The notes beneath the pieces were generated by a model. That model was not told where the DNA came from and did not search any database. It worked only from the letters and a program-made list of their open reading frames with translations. This document shows positions 1 through 8,515 of a stretch of 64,000 bases of DNA, piece after piece (the stretch's first letter is position 1; each line of letters begins with the position of its first letter). Source of the stretch: JAVBLU01 sp031553225. Its GTDB lineage: Bacteria > Bacillota > Clostridia > Christensenellales > UBA1750. A program made the translations under genes and the position numbers. The DNA is taken from the NCBI GenBank assembly GCA_031553225.1, contig JAVBLU010000016.1, forward strand, positions 62,001 to 126,000. Direction: 5' to 3'.

Positions 1-244
1 CGTCGCCGCGCCGCCGCCACAGCACCGCAAGCGCCGCCGCGTACAACCCCGCGGCGAACACGTGCGCCGCCATGCCGAAGGACAGAAAAAAAGCGCACAG
101 CGCGGGCAGCCACATGAGGGCCGCCTGCCCTAACGCCGCGCCCAGCCAGGCGCGCACCGGGGCGTTCTCCCCGTAAAAGAATAAAACGCCCGCGGCCGCG
201 CCGCCCGCCACAAACAGGGCAAAGTACAAACGGCCGAGCAGCAT
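1..244 (-). CDS. membrane protein, N-terminal part (runs off the left edge)
   Basis: Read on the minus strand, an ATG at 244 follows an AAGGAGG ribosome site by six bases and opens a frame that continues past base 1. The 81 visible residues are almost all hydrophobic: a first segment around residues 2-24, a short polar stretch containing YGENAP, then two more hydrophobic stretches ending in RRRGD. This is an integral membrane protein with at least three membrane segments in the visible part. It lies 81 bp downstream of the metallophosphoesterase gene on the same strand and may be co-transcribed with it. Family and function cannot be assigned from this fragment. Confidence 0.6.
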   Translation of the reverse strand, partial: MLLGRLYFALFVAGGAAAGVLFFYGENAPVRAWLGAALGQAALMWLPALCAFFLSFGMAAHVFAAGLYAAALAVLWRRRGD

Positions 245-325
245 GCGCTCACCCTCCTTAGCAGAGTGATCCAAGCGGTTTTACGCAAGGCTACCGAGAC
301 GTTTTGTCCGCGCGGCGGCCCTGGG

Positions 326-1033
326 CTAGCGGCTGTACTCGCCCGTGCGCAGCTCGCGCTCGTAGGCGTCCGCCTTGGGAAGCCCCGCGCAGGCGCGCGC
401 CATGGCCACGGCGCGTTCCACGTCGTAGGGCAGCTGCACGAGCTGAAGCGAGATCGGGGCGTCCGTCGGCCCTTCCTCGCCGCTCAAGACGGCGTAGCAG
501 GCGCGCGTGGCGCCGATGGAGTTGCCCACGCTGCCCACGTTGAAGAGCGTGCGGCCGTCGCGAAAACTATGCACAAACGCGCGGTGCACATCGCCAAAGC
601 CCACCCAGTCCGGCCGGGGGGCAGCGGCGTCGAAGGCGGCCATGGCCGCCAGCTTGTCCTCCTGGGGCGATTCGGCGTATACAATGGGCGTGAGCGGCCG
701 GCCGTGGTACAGGAGCACCGCGCGCCCGCTTATGGTTAGGGCATGCGTGTAGGGCAGGGCCGCCAGATAGGCGAAGCGGTCGGCCGTGAGCTGCGCGGCA
801 AACCAGCGGGATTGCTCGCCTTCGCCCTGAACAATGGTCTCGTCCCAGTTGCCCATCACGGCGGCCTCGCAGCGGCCGCGCACCCAGTCGATGCACGCGC
901 TGCCGCTGGGCCCTTTGCCCAGAATGTCGCCCAGGCAGATCACGCGGTCGATCCCGCGGCCGCGTATGTCGCGGTCAACCGCTTCCACCGCCGGCCAGTT
1001 GCCGTGCAGGTCCGATACCAATGCGATTTGCAT
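326..1033 (-). CDS. metallophosphoesterase (calcineurin-like)
   Basis: A 235-residue protein of the calcineurin-like phosphoesterase superfamily, probably a soluble di-metal phosphatase or phosphodiesterase of unknown substrate. Metal-binding motifs run in the usual order: DLHGN near residue 8, GDILGKGP near 41, GNWDE near 66 (in place of the more common GNHE), and HGRP near 113, with a late GFGDVH. The ATG at 1033 is chosen because GAGGAGG lies just upstream and the first catalytic motif follows after seven residues; an in-frame extension of 48 residues would cross the promoter and has no ribosome site. A TTGCGC-17-TATGCT promoter lies just upstream, separating it from the flagellar operon. 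Confidence 0.8.
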   Translation of the reverse strand: MQIALVSDLHGNWPAVEAVDRDIRGRGIDRVICLGDILGKGPSGSACIDWVRGRCEAAVMGNWDETIVQGEGEQSRWFAAQLTADRFAYLAALPYTHALTISGRAVLLYHGRPLTPIVYAESPQEDKLAAMAAFDAAAPRPDWVGFGDVHRAFVHSFRDGRTLFNVGSVGNSIGATRACYAVLSGEEGPTDAPISLQLVQLPYDVERAVAMARACAGLPKADAYERELRTGEYSR

Positions 1034-1050
1034 GCCGCACCTCCTCGACC

Positions 1051-1079
1051 AGCATAGCATACGCCGGCTGCACGCGCAA
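1051..1079 (-). promoter_or_regulatory. sigma-A-type promoter of the metallophosphoesterase gene
   Basis: On the minus strand, a TTGCGC -35 (1074-1079) and a TATGCT -10 (1051-1056) are separated by 17 bp, ending 17 bp before the start codon. It lies after the terminator that closes the flagellar operon, so the gene probably has its own promoter. Confidence 0.45.
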
Positions 1080-1112
1080 GCCGCCGCCCAAGCGAGCAGC
1101 GCGGCAAACAAC

Positions 1113-1137
1113 GGCGCGCCGGTGATTCCGGCGCGCC
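1113..1137 (-). terminator. terminator-like hairpin after fliY
   Basis: A perfect 10-bp stem GGCGCGCCGG/CCGGCGCGCC with a 5-base loop lies about 95 bp past the fliY stop. In the minus direction it is followed by GTTGTTTG, a weak U-rich tail. It probably marks the end of the flagellar transcript. Confidence 0.55.
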
Positions 1138-1232
1138 AGCTTGCAAAAAAGTGTAGTACGCCGCTCAATGCGGGCATGGGGTGGACCGCAGGGCGGGGCA
1201 GCCCCTGGGCCCCGGACGTCCTTTTCGCCGGC

Positions 1233-2375
1233 TTAGCCGATGCGTTTGCCCGCGGCGAACAGCTCGGTGATGCGCACGCCGTAGTTGTCGTCGATGACGA
1301 CCACTTCGCCGCGCGCGATGAGCTTGCCGTTCACCTGCACGTCCACCATTTCGCCCGCCTGCCGGTCGAGCACCACGATGGAACCCTTGCCGAAGCCCAG
1401 GATCTCCTTGATGGACTTGCGCGTTTTGCCCAGCTCCACGGTCACCTGAAGCGGAACGTCGATGACGATGTCCATATTTTCGCTGCCGGGGGCGGCGCTC
1501 TCCGGCGCGTCGAAGGCCTGATAGTGCATGGACTGCACGTCCACGTGCTGCTGGGGCCGTGGCGCGGGAGGCGGGGGCGCATAAGCCGGGGCCTCGTTCG
1601 CGGTAGCACGCGCGGGCTGCGGGGCGGGCTTTGCGGGCGGGGCGGCCTTGGCGGGCGCCGAAGCCGCAGCGGGAGCCGGGGCGGGCCTTGCGGGCTCGTT
1701 CATCTCCTGCATCAGCTTTTCCACCAGCTGCCGGCCAAAGCGAAGCGGGATCACCTGCATGAGCTCGGACTTGAGAACGTCCTGGATCTCCATGTCGAAG
1801 TTGATGCGCACGATGGGCTCGTCGTCGTCCAGAAACCCCTTGATGGAAGGGTCCTCGTTCACGTTGCACAGGATGGTGATGGGCGGGGAGATGTTCACCG
1901 CCTCGTGCAGGAGGTTGGACATGGCCGTGGCGGAGGAGCCGACCATTTGGTTCATCACCTCGGACATGGCCGAGATCTGCAGCTCGCCCAGGCCCTGCGA
2001 CATGTCCCCGTCGGGCGAGCCGTTGAGCAGCAGGTTGGTGATGATGATGGCGTCCTCTTCTTTAAGAAGAAGGATGTTGTTCCCCTGCAGGCCTTCCGTG
2101 TAGGTGACCTGCACGGCGATGAAGGGCCGGCCGTAGTTCATAATCATGCTGGAGGCGCTCTCGAAATAGCTCACCGTGGGCGTTGTGATGTTGACGCGCC
2201 GGTCGAGCATCGTGGACATGGTCGTGGCTGCGGTGCCCATGCAGATGTTGCCAATTTCGCCCAGCGTATCCTGTTCGGGCTGGGTGATGGGCATATCGCC
2301 GGGGTCAGGGGACGCGCCGTCCCCGTTGGCATGCAGCAGGGCGTCGATCTCCTCCTGCGACCACATATTACTCAT
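1233..2375 (-). CDS. fliY: flagellar motor switch phosphatase FliY
   Basis: FliY (380 aa) sits in the switch complex of Gram-positive flagella and dephosphorylates CheY-P. After a short EIDALL segment (residues 9-14), which resembles the CheY-binding N-terminus of FliM, come two CheC-type phosphatase motifs (D/S-x3-E-x2-N): D36/E40/N43 and S135/E139/N142. Both are intact. A Pro/Ala-rich linker (about 220-280) joins them to a C-terminal FliN/SpoA domain with GFGKGSIVVLDRQAGE. The ATG at 2375 is nine bases behind AGGAGG; it overlaps the fliM stop by 8 bp, so the two are probably translationally coupled. It is the last flagellar gene of the operon here. Confidence 0.93.
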   Translation of the reverse strand: MSNMWSQEEIDALLHANGDGASPDPGDMPITQPEQDTLGEIGNICMGTAATTMSTMLDRRVNITTPTVSYFESASSMIMNYGRPFIAVQVTYTEGLQGNNILLLKEEDAIIITNLLLNGSPDGDMSQGLGELQISAMSEVMNQMVGSSATAMSNLLHEAVNISPPITILCNVNEDPSIKGFLDDDEPIVRINFDMEIQDVLKSELMQVIPLRFGRQLVEKLMQEMNEPARPAPAPAAASAPAKAAPPAKPAPQPARATANEAPAYAPPPPAPRPQQHVDVQSMHYQAFDAPESAAPGSENMDIVIDVPLQVTVELGKTRKSIKEILGFGKGSIVVLDRQAGEMVDVQVNGKLIARGEVVVIDDNYGVRITELFAAGKRIG

Positions 2376-3354
2376 CGGTTGCATCCTCCTTGACCACTTC
2401 GGTGATGCGCACGGCGTATTTGTTGGACATGGTGCCAATGAAGCCGTGGAATTTGGCCAGGTGCTCCACCTTCACGCACAGGGGCTGGCTGGTCATGTGA
2501 TCCAGGCGGATCACATCGCCCACCTGAAGGCCGATGATGTCGCGCACCGAAGCGGTGGTTTGGTGGAACACGGCCTGCAGCGTCACCTTAGAGGCGAGCA
2601 CGCGCTCCTGAATCACTTCGCCCTGCGGCACGATCTCCCGCGGGCCGGAGGAGAACCACATCTTGGTGGAGAGCTGCTTGGTGATGGGTTCGATGGCCAC
2701 GTGCGGTATGCATATGGACACGTAGTCGGATATGGTGCCGATGGTGACCTGCAGGGTGATGATGGCCACGGCGTCGTTCGTGGAAACGATTTGCGCAAAC
2801 TGGGGCGAGGTTTCTATGCGGTCCAGCGACGGGGAGATGGGGGTGACCCTCTGCCACGCTTCGCCCATGCGCAAAAGAAGCTGGCGTATGATGCGCGTGA
2901 TGGCCGCCAACTCGATTTCGGTAAAGGGTTTGTTCGTGTTGGTCAGGGCGTCCGCACCGCCAAACACATGCGATATGATGGCGTAGGCGATCTGCGGAGA
3001 CACGGTCATCAGGCACGAACCCACAAGCGGAGGCAGATTGATCAGCGCAAGGATCACGGGTTCCGGCATGGCGGCCATAAAATCGCGGAAGGTGATCTCC
3101 TCGACGGAGAGCACCTGCACGCTGGTAATCGCGCGCAAAACGCCCGCCAGGTAGTTGCCCATGGTTTGCGCGTAGTTGTCGTATACGATGTCGATCGTGC
3201 GCAGCTGTTCTTTGGAGAACTTGTTCGCCAGGCGAAAATCGTGGCTGCGCACGTTGAGCTCAACGTTTTCCTCTTCGGCTGCGGTTTCCGACTCGCCCGA
3301 CGCCATAGCTCGCAGGAGCTCGTCGATCTCGTTTTGCGAGAGGACCTCGGACAA
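2368..3354 (-). CDS. fliM: flagellar motor switch protein FliM
   Basis: FliM (328 aa) forms the C-ring together with FliG and FliY and receives CheY-P. It opens with the CheY-docking motif LSQNEIDELLRAM (residues 5-17), followed by a CheC-like middle domain (about 35-230) and a C-terminal SpoA domain ending in ITEVVKEDATDE. The start is TTG at 3354, six bases behind AAGGAGGG; no ATG fits. A TTGCCC-17-TATAAT promoter lies immediately upstream, so fliM-fliY may be transcribed apart from the rest of the operon. Confidence 0.95.
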   Translation of the reverse strand: MSEVLSQNEIDELLRAMASGESETAAEEENVELNVRSHDFRLANKFSKEQLRTIDIVYDNYAQTMGNYLAGVLRAITSVQVLSVEEITFRDFMAAMPEPVILALINLPPLVGSCLMTVSPQIAYAIISHVFGGADALTNTNKPFTEIELAAITRIIRQLLLRMGEAWQRVTPISPSLDRIETSPQFAQIVSTNDAVAIITLQVTIGTISDYVSICIPHVAIEPITKQLSTKMWFSSGPREIVPQGEVIQERVLASKVTLQAVFHQTTASVRDIIGLQVGDVIRLDHMTSQPLCVKVEHLAKFHGFIGTMSNKYAVRITEVVKEDATDE

Positions 3355-3404
3355 GAAAAACCCTCCTTACGAAGATGGGATCAGGTTCTTGAGACTTTTC
3401 GATC

Positions 3405-3433
3405 ATTATATCAGAAATATCAGGTGCGGGCAA
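3405..3433 (-). promoter_or_regulatory. internal sigma-A-type promoter before fliM
   Basis: Minus strand: TTGCCC (3428-3433), 17-bp spacer, TATAAT (3405-3410), about 50 bp before the fliM start and abutting the fliL stop. The -10 is a perfect consensus. It would give the switch genes fliM-fliY vegetative expression independent of the upstream flagellar promoter. Confidence 0.6.
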
Positions 3434-3434
3434 T

Positions 3435-3842
3435 CTATTGAAGAACGAAATCGTTGAAGTACACGTTTGTCACCGTGTCGCCGGGCATCACCTGGTTGAC
3501 CAGGTCGATGATCTCCTGGCGGATGGTGAACTCGATGTCCGGCGAGCGCAGCTCCGGCTCGGTCTTACCGCGGCACAAAAAGATGATGGCGTCGCGCACG
3601 ATCTGGTCGTGCGCCTTCAGATACTCCTGCAGCTCCTCGTCCGTCTTGGTGGTTTGGTACTCAAGCACCGGCACAATCTTCAGAAGGCGCGCCGAATCGC
3701 GCACGTTCGTAACGATGTATTCGCCGGGCGTGTGATACCATGTGTTCACCACGGGCTCGGGCTTCGGGGCGAAGAACAGAAAATAAGCTCCAGCCGCCAG
3801 GATGACCACGGCGATCAGGATGATGGGCAACGGCTTTTTCAT
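3435..3842 (-). CDS. fliL: flagellar basal body-associated protein FliL
   Basis: FliL (135 aa) is a single-pass inner-membrane protein that surrounds the stator and supports torque. The start at 3842 gives MKKPLPIILIAVVILAAGAY, a classical short cytoplasmic tail plus one transmembrane helix (residues 5-26). The extracytoplasmic domain contains RDSARLLKIVPVLEYQ, LKAHDQIVRDAIIFLC and DLVNQVMPGDTVTNVYFNDFVLQ, the usual FliL ending. Longer in-frame starts would run into motB and lack a membrane-signal layout. It lies 8 bp after motB. Confidence 0.88.
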   Translation of the reverse strand: MKKPLPIILIAVVILAAGAYFLFFAPKPEPVVNTWYHTPGEYIVTNVRDSARLLKIVPVLEYQTTKTDEELQEYLKAHDQIVRDAIIFLCRGKTEPELRSPDIEFTIRQEIIDLVNQVMPGDTVTNVYFNDFVLQ

Positions 3843-3850
3843 GTGCGCAC

Positions 3851-4693
3851 CTACTTGCTTGGCGTAATGGAGACCTTCTCGTTGATGATCAGCTCGACGC
3901 GGCGGTTGTGCGCCCGGCCCTCGGGCGTGTCGTTCGTGTCGATGGGGTGGTATTCCCCCCATCCGTCGCAGGACAGCTTGGCCGGGTCGATCTTGGAGTT
4001 GCTTTGCATGTACTCAACCACGTTGCCCGCCCGGTAGATGGACAGCCACCAGTTGTTCTTGAACACGCCCTGGCTGATGGGCCGGTTGTCCGTATGCCCT
4101 TCGATGCGCACGCTTTCGATGATGGACTGGAACTGCTCGATGAAGGGCAGCAGCGTGTCCAGCGTCGCCTTCCCCTCGGGCTTGATGTCCGCCTTGCCGG
4201 AGTCAAAGAAGATGGAATCGAGGAAGGTGACCGTGATGGCCACGCCCTCTTTCTTGGCCAGAACCGTGTCCTGCAGCTCATTTTGCTCGATGTAGCTCTT
4301 GATGAGGCGGTAGAGCTCGGTCATCTGCTCCTCTACCTTGGCCATCTCCACCTCCTCGGGCGAGGGGGTGGCGCCGGGGCTTTTGCTGGGCGAGGGGGTG
4401 GGGTTGGGGATGGGCGTGGGACGGTCCTCGCGGAAGGCGCCGATCTGCAGGTCGGCGTCGGGGGGCAGCTGCACCGGGTCCTCCATGTTGGCCGGGCCGG
4501 GGTCCAGGGGGTAGGCGATGGGGATCACGCGCCCGGAGAGCGACGCGGCCAGCGTTTGCTGCTTGCGTGAGCTGGTGTCCGAGGAAGCGTACAAAAGCAC
4601 AAAAAAGCAAAGCAGAAGCGTGACAAGGTCGCCGTAGGTATCCATCCAGGAATACCCGGCGCTGTCTCCCGCTTCCCGCTTCTTGCGTGCCAT
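3851..4693 (-). CDS. motB: flagellar motor stator protein MotB
   Basis: MotB (280 aa) forms the ion-conducting stator with MotA and anchors it to peptidoglycan. WMDTYGDLVTLLLCFFVLLY (residues 16-35) is the single membrane helix; D22 is the expected ion-binding aspartate. A Pro/Ser/Thr-rich linker (about 70-115) leads to an OmpA-type peptidoglycan-binding domain with FDSGKADIKPEG, GHTDNRPIS and the ending RVELIINEK. It starts 6 bp after motA. Whether the motor uses protons or sodium cannot be decided safely from this alone. Confidence 0.93.
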   Translation of the reverse strand: MARKKREAGDSAGYSWMDTYGDLVTLLLCFFVLLYASSDTSSRKQQTLAASLSGRVIPIAYPLDPGPANMEDPVQLPPDADLQIGAFREDRPTPIPNPTPSPSKSPGATPSPEEVEMAKVEEQMTELYRLIKSYIEQNELQDTVLAKKEGVAITVTFLDSIFFDSGKADIKPEGKATLDTLLPFIEQFQSIIESVRIEGHTDNRPISQGVFKNNWWLSIYRAGNVVEYMQSNSKIDPAKLSCDGWGEYHPIDTNDTPEGRAHNRRVELIINEKVSITPSK

Positions 4694-4699
4694 GTAATC

Positions 4700-5509
4700 C
4701 TACAGCTCCTGTGTTTCCGCTTTGCCCGACACCGGCTCGGCGCCGGCCGTCTTGGGCGCGCCGAGTTCGCTGCGGGCGATGAAGGCGTCCAGCTTGTCCT
4801 TGATGATGCGCGGGTTCTCGCCGTCCTGGATGGACAAAAGCCCTTCCAGCAGAAGCTCCTTGCGCAGGTACTCCTGCGAGGAGATGGCGGCCAGCTTGCG
4901 CGCGATGGGCGTGAAGATCATGTTCGCCATGATGACGCCGTAAAACGTGGTGATGAGGGCCACGGCCATGTTCGGGCCCAGCGAGGACAGGTCGGAGAGC
5001 TTTTTGAGCATGTTGATCAGGCCGATGAGCGTGCCCAGCATGCCGAAGGCCGGCGCGAACGCCGCGAACTGGCCGATCGTCGCCTGAATCTGGCTGTGGC
5101 GGGCGGACATGAAGTCCAGCTCGGTCTCCAGTATGTCGCGGATGAGCTCGGGGTCCGAGCCGTCCACGATGAGCATGATCCCCTTCTTCAAGAAGGGGTC
5201 CTCCATGCTCTGCACCTGCTCCTCAAGGGCCAACAGGCCCTCGCGCCGGGCGATATTGGCGATGCCGATGATCAGGTCGATCTCCTTGTTCAGGTTCTGC
5301 TCATGCTTTTTAAAGGCGATGCTTACCGCCTTGAGCGTCTGCTTGATTTGCGAGAGGGGGTAGGCGAACAAACCGGCCAGAATCGTGCCGCCCACGGTGA
5401 CGAAGACGGACGCCATGTCGACGAAGTTCATGATGTCGCCCGCTTGCAGGATGCCGAGGATGACCACAAGAAAAACGCCGATCATGGAGCCGATCGTGAA
5501 GATGTCCAT
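4700..5509 (-). CDS. motA: flagellar motor stator protein MotA
   Basis: MotA (269 aa), the four-helix partner of MotB. Two N-terminal membrane helices (about 5-25 and 33-52) are followed by a cytoplasmic domain that contacts FliG and by the paired helices FAAFAPAFGMLGTLIGLINM (about 147-168) and PNMAVALITTFYGVIMANMI (about 178-199), the signature of the MotA/ExbB family. The start ATG at 5509 is behind GAGGGAA, 14 bp after swrD. Having motA-motB inside the fla operon between swrD and fliL is common in Clostridia. Confidence 0.94.
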   Translation of the reverse strand: MDIFTIGSMIGVFLVVILGILQAGDIMNFVDMASVFVTVGGTILAGLFAYPLSQIKQTLKAVSIAFKKHEQNLNKEIDLIIGIANIARREGLLALEEQVQSMEDPFLKKGIMLIVDGSDPELIRDILETELDFMSARHSQIQATIGQFAAFAPAFGMLGTLIGLINMLKKLSDLSSLGPNMAVALITTFYGVIMANMIFTPIARKLAAISSQEYLRKELLLEGLLSIQDGENPRIIKDKLDAFIARSELGAPKTAGAEPVSGKAETQEL

Positions 5510-5523
5510 TTCCGATTCCCTCG

Positions 5524-5745
5524 CTATTCCGACAGCTCTTGAGGCGGTTTTATTTGCGGCAGATTCGTGTAGATGCGGTGCCGGTATGCGACGATCCGGC
5601 GCACGATCTCCTCGGCCGGCTCCGACACGACGATCTTGCGGCCGGACATCAAGGTGACCACCGTGTCGGGCGTCTCCTCGATGAACTCGATCATGTCGGG
5701 ATTGACGAGGAACTTCGTCTCATTCAAGCGCGACACCAAAATCAA
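5524..5745 (-). CDS. swrD: swarming motility protein SwrD (FlbD family)
   Basis: A 73-residue protein of the FlbD/SwrD family, which in Bacillus raises motor torque by an unknown route. The family pattern is clear: MILVSRLNETKFLVNPDMIE at the start, then TPDTVVTLMSGRKIVVSE and a C-terminal VRRIVAYRHRI helix. The start is TTG at 5745 with GAGGAGG eight bases upstream. Its place between the hook gene and motA matches the conserved order in Firmicutes flagellar operons. Confidence 0.88.
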   Translation of the reverse strand: MILVSRLNETKFLVNPDMIEFIEETPDTVVTLMSGRKIVVSEPAEEIVRRIVAYRHRIYTNLPQIKPPQELSE

Positions 5746-5784
5746 GCTGGTACCTCCTCAACGCGCCGCGCGGGCGCGGCCGGA

Positions 5785-6705
5785 TCAGCGCTTCAGATTA
5801 ACAAGCTCCTCAAGCAGCGTATCGGAGACGGTGATGATGCGCGAGTTGGCCTGGAAGCCGCGCTGGGTGACGATCATATCGGTGAACTCGTTGGCCAGGT
5901 CCACGTTGGACATCTCCAGAACACCGGCCTTGATGAGCGCGTTGCCCTTCACGCCGGGATCGGATTCGATGGGCGCGCCGGAGTTGTTGCTCTTGCGGTA
6001 GTAGTTGTTGCCGATTTTTTCAAGGCCGGCCTGGTTGTTGAAGCCGGCCAGCTGCAGCTTGCCAAAGACCACCTTGTCGCCGGCGGCAAGGCCGGTGACG
6101 GGGTTGCTGGTGCCCACCTCGCGCACAAGGCCCGAGATAACGCCGTTCTGGTCCACGTTTATGTTGTAATAGGTGTTGTTGTCCGTGTCGCTCAGCTTCA
6201 TCTGCATGGAGCTCTTGGCGGTGGCGTAGGTGGCGGCCGTTACGGTTGGCGGCGTAGTGGTGTTGTCCACGGTGGGCTGGGAGGCGACCGCCAGGCCCAG
6301 CACGTGAAAGCCGTCCGCGGTGACCAGATTGAACTCGTTGTCCAGGTAGAAGTTGCCGGCGCGCGTGTACACTTCCTCGCCCATTTCGTTCTTGGCGATG
6401 AAGAAGCCGTCGCCCTGGATCATCAGGTCCAGCGTGTTGCCCGTGTACTGGCTGGCCGATTTGGTGTGCAGCGTGTCGATGGTGGAGATGGTCATGCCAA
6501 GGCCCACCTGCATGGGGTTGATGCCGCCCACGTTGGTGGACGCGCCCGCCGCCGGGGCGATGGTCTGTGAGAAGATGTCCTTGAAGGTGGTGCGGCTGGC
6601 TTTATAGCCAACGGTGTTTACGTTGGCGACGTTGTTGCCGATGACGTCCATACGCGTCTGATGGTTCTTCAAGCCCGTTACGGCGGAGAAAAGGGAACGC
6701 ATCAT
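5785..6705 (-). CDS. flgE: flagellar hook protein FlgE (short form)
   Basis: A 306-residue hook or hook-basal-body protein. The N-terminus (MMRSLFSAVTGLKNHQTRMD followed by VIGNNVANVNTVGYKASR) and the C-terminus (EMSNVDLANEFTDMIVTQRG, ending SDTLLEELVNLKR) form the conserved axial coiled-coil core of the rod/hook family. The middle (about residues 80-250) is a small domain, so this is shorter than the 400-plus-residue hook of enterics but normal for Firmicutes. The position directly after flgD supports FlgE rather than FlgG. AGGGAGG precedes the ATG pair. Confidence 0.88.
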   Translation of the reverse strand: MMRSLFSAVTGLKNHQTRMDVIGNNVANVNTVGYKASRTTFKDIFSQTIAPAAGASTNVGGINPMQVGLGMTISTIDTLHTKSASQYTGNTLDLMIQGDGFFIAKNEMGEEVYTRAGNFYLDNEFNLVTADGFHVLGLAVASQPTVDNTTTPPTVTAATYATAKSSMQMKLSDTDNNTYYNINVDQNGVISGLVREVGTSNPVTGLAAGDKVVFGKLQLAGFNNQAGLEKIGNNYYRKSNNSGAPIESDPGVKGNALIKAGVLEMSNVDLANEFTDMIVTQRGFQANSRIITVSDTLLEELVNLKR

Positions 6706-6814
6706 GGTCGGTATCCTCCCTATATTGGACGGCGGAGGCCGCCTTACAAGCTTTCATGCGATGTGACGATGAAGGATGTGAGATGTGCCGTGTCGCACGG
6801 GCTGCCGGAAGGGC

Positions 6815-7306
6815 TTAGCCGCCGGCTTCCTGCGCGGGGTCCGGTGTGCCGTCCGTGCCGCCGGCCTGCTGCTGCAGCCAGTCGGGGTCGTATACGTAGG
6901 ACACCCACGACAGCTCCAGGTCCGCGTCGGCGCCCGTGGTGTTGTTGTGCACCATCAGGTAGGGCAGGCCGTTCTTCATCATCACGCCCACCACCTCGCC
7001 GGAGAAAGCCATGTCCGCGCCGGACTCCTTGTCCACCCACTCGGCCAGAACGTGCTTGTTCATAAGGTTGTAGGCCTGGGTGACGGAGGTGGACGTGTTG
7101 ATCGCCTGCATCTGCTCAAGCGCGGAGAACTGCGCCAGCTGCGCGATGAACTCCGTGTCGCTGGCGGGGTTTAAGGGGTCCTGATTGGAGAGCTGGGCCA
7201 CGAGAATCTGCATGAACTCGTTTTTGCCAAGCTCGGTCTTTGGGGTGCGCGTCTCCGCCGGTGTCTCCGGGGTTTGGTACATGCGCACGCCGGTTACGCT
7301 GGCCAT
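6815..7306 (-). CDS. flgD: flagellar hook assembly (capping) protein FlgD
   Basis: FlgD (163 aa) caps the growing hook while FlgE subunits are added. The diagnostic N-terminal part is present: LGKNEFMQILVAQLSNQDPL (about residues 26-45) and DTEFIAQLAQFSALEQMQAI. The C-terminal part is short, with little sequence beyond a single beta domain and a Gly/Pro/Ala-rich tail. AAGGAGG is well placed before the ATG at 7306. About 110 bp without a recognisable signal separate it from flgE. Confidence 0.9.
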   Translation of the reverse strand: MASVTGVRMYQTPETPAETRTPKTELGKNEFMQILVAQLSNQDPLNPASDTEFIAQLAQFSALEQMQAINTSTSVTQAYNLMNKHVLAEWVDKESGADMAFSGEVVGVMMKNGLPYLMVHNNTTGADADLELSWVSYVYDPDWLQQQAGGTDGTPDPAQEAGG

Positions 7307-7328
7307 GGGCGGCCTCCTTCCAAGTCGG

Positions 7329-8444
7329 TCAGGCGTTTACGACGAGTCCTTCGTCGCTCTCGCCCATCTGGGGCATGGCCGGGGCTGCGCCCTCATTGGC
7401 GCTTTGCGCGCGGTCGATGCGTATGGAAGCCGGGCGGTCGTGCCTGCGGTCCTCGCCCGGCTGATGCGGCTCGTTTTCGTTCATGGACTGGTTGACGCTT
7501 TGGTACACCACCGATAGCTCCGCCACGCGGATGCCGCGGTCCTGCAGCGTGTCGCGCAGGTCGTTTACCTGACCGTTGATGAGCGCGCGCACGCTCGGGT
7601 CGCCCACCTCGATGCGCGCGGAAAGCGCGCCCTCGCTCATCACCAGTTTGATGGACAGGCGGCCAAGGTGCTCGGGCTGCAGCTGGATGGCGCACTCGCG
7701 GCGGCCGTCCTGCAGCGTCGTCTGGATGTGATCCACCATCTGCGCGGCGGGTGTGGGCGCGGCGGGCGCGGGGGCCGCTGCCGGTTCGGCCGACACCACC
7801 ACGCGGTGCTCGCCGCTCAGGGCGCCCAGCATGGGCATGGCGCCGGAAAAGTCGGAACCCTGCTCGCCCTTGGCGCTGGTTTGCTCGCCGGCCGCTTCGG
7901 CGGTGGGCACGCGCAGCGCGGCGCTTTGCGCCACGTGGTCCGTCAAGCTTTGCACAAGCGCGCCCATGGGTACCTGGCTGTCGGTTTGCGCGGCGGCGGG
8001 CGCGGCGTTTTGGGCGGCAAAACCCTGCACCTGCTGCAGGGCGCTCTGCGGGGTCAGCCCCTGCGCGAAGGGCAAAAAGGCGCGCTGCTGAAGCGCCGCG
8101 AGGGCCTCTTGCGAGTACAGCGAGGCGACCGGCGTCATGTTGCGCCCAATGAAGGTGGAGGGCAAAAAGTCCCATCCCATGGGGCCAAGCTGGTATACTC
8201 CGCCCACGTCCTCGGGGCGAAGGGTCATTTCGTCCTTCACGGGTACGGGCTCGTCGTTCTGAACCGACGCCCCTGGCACGAGCGCGCTGCCCGCCAACGC
8301 GGCGGCCTGCTCGGCGGAGAGCGTGGAGGCGAAGTCCACGCTGCTTGATTTCGATTTGGTTGTGGAGTTGGCCGAAGCGACCTTCGATGAGACGCTTTGG
8401 GATGTGGACAGGCCGAATGAAAGCGGCATCTGTACGTTGCTCAA
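7329..8444 (-). CDS. fliK: flagellar hook-length control protein FliK
   Basis: FliK (371 aa) measures the hook and switches export specificity. The N-terminal two thirds are low-complexity, rich in Ala, Gln, Ser and Pro, and would not align well with homologues. The C-terminal Flg_hook domain (about 245-320) contains ECAIQLQPEHLGRLSIKLVM and DTLQDRGIRVAELSVVYQ, including the LxPexLG pattern. The start is TTG at 8444; the nearest purine-rich site (GAAGGGGG) is about 13 bases away, so the exact start is less certain. Confidence 0.88.
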   Translation of the reverse strand: MSNVQMPLSFGLSTSQSVSSKVASANSTTKSKSSSVDFASTLSAEQAAALAGSALVPGASVQNDEPVPVKDEMTLRPEDVGGVYQLGPMGWDFLPSTFIGRNMTPVASLYSQEALAALQQRAFLPFAQGLTPQSALQQVQGFAAQNAAPAAAQTDSQVPMGALVQSLTDHVAQSAALRVPTAEAAGEQTSAKGEQGSDFSGAMPMLGALSGEHRVVVSAEPAAAPAPAAPTPAAQMVDHIQTTLQDGRRECAIQLQPEHLGRLSIKLVMSEGALSARIEVGDPSVRALINGQVNDLRDTLQDRGIRVAELSVVYQSVNQSMNENEPHQPGEDRRHDRPASIRIDRAQSANEGAAPAMPQMGESDEGLVVNA

Positions 8445-8515
8445 GGGTTTCTGCGACCCCCTTCTTCGTTTGCGGGAAGTGTGGCCTGCGTCCGGCCGGG
8501 CCTGCTCCTTCAGCG

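Noticed and set aside
834..2393. A 519-codon plus-strand open frame opposite fliY and the metallophosphoesterase
   Set aside because: It is antisense to fliY, has no ribosome site, and encodes repetitive His/Gly/Arg/Val-rich sequence that is the mirror of the GC-rich FliY coding strand.
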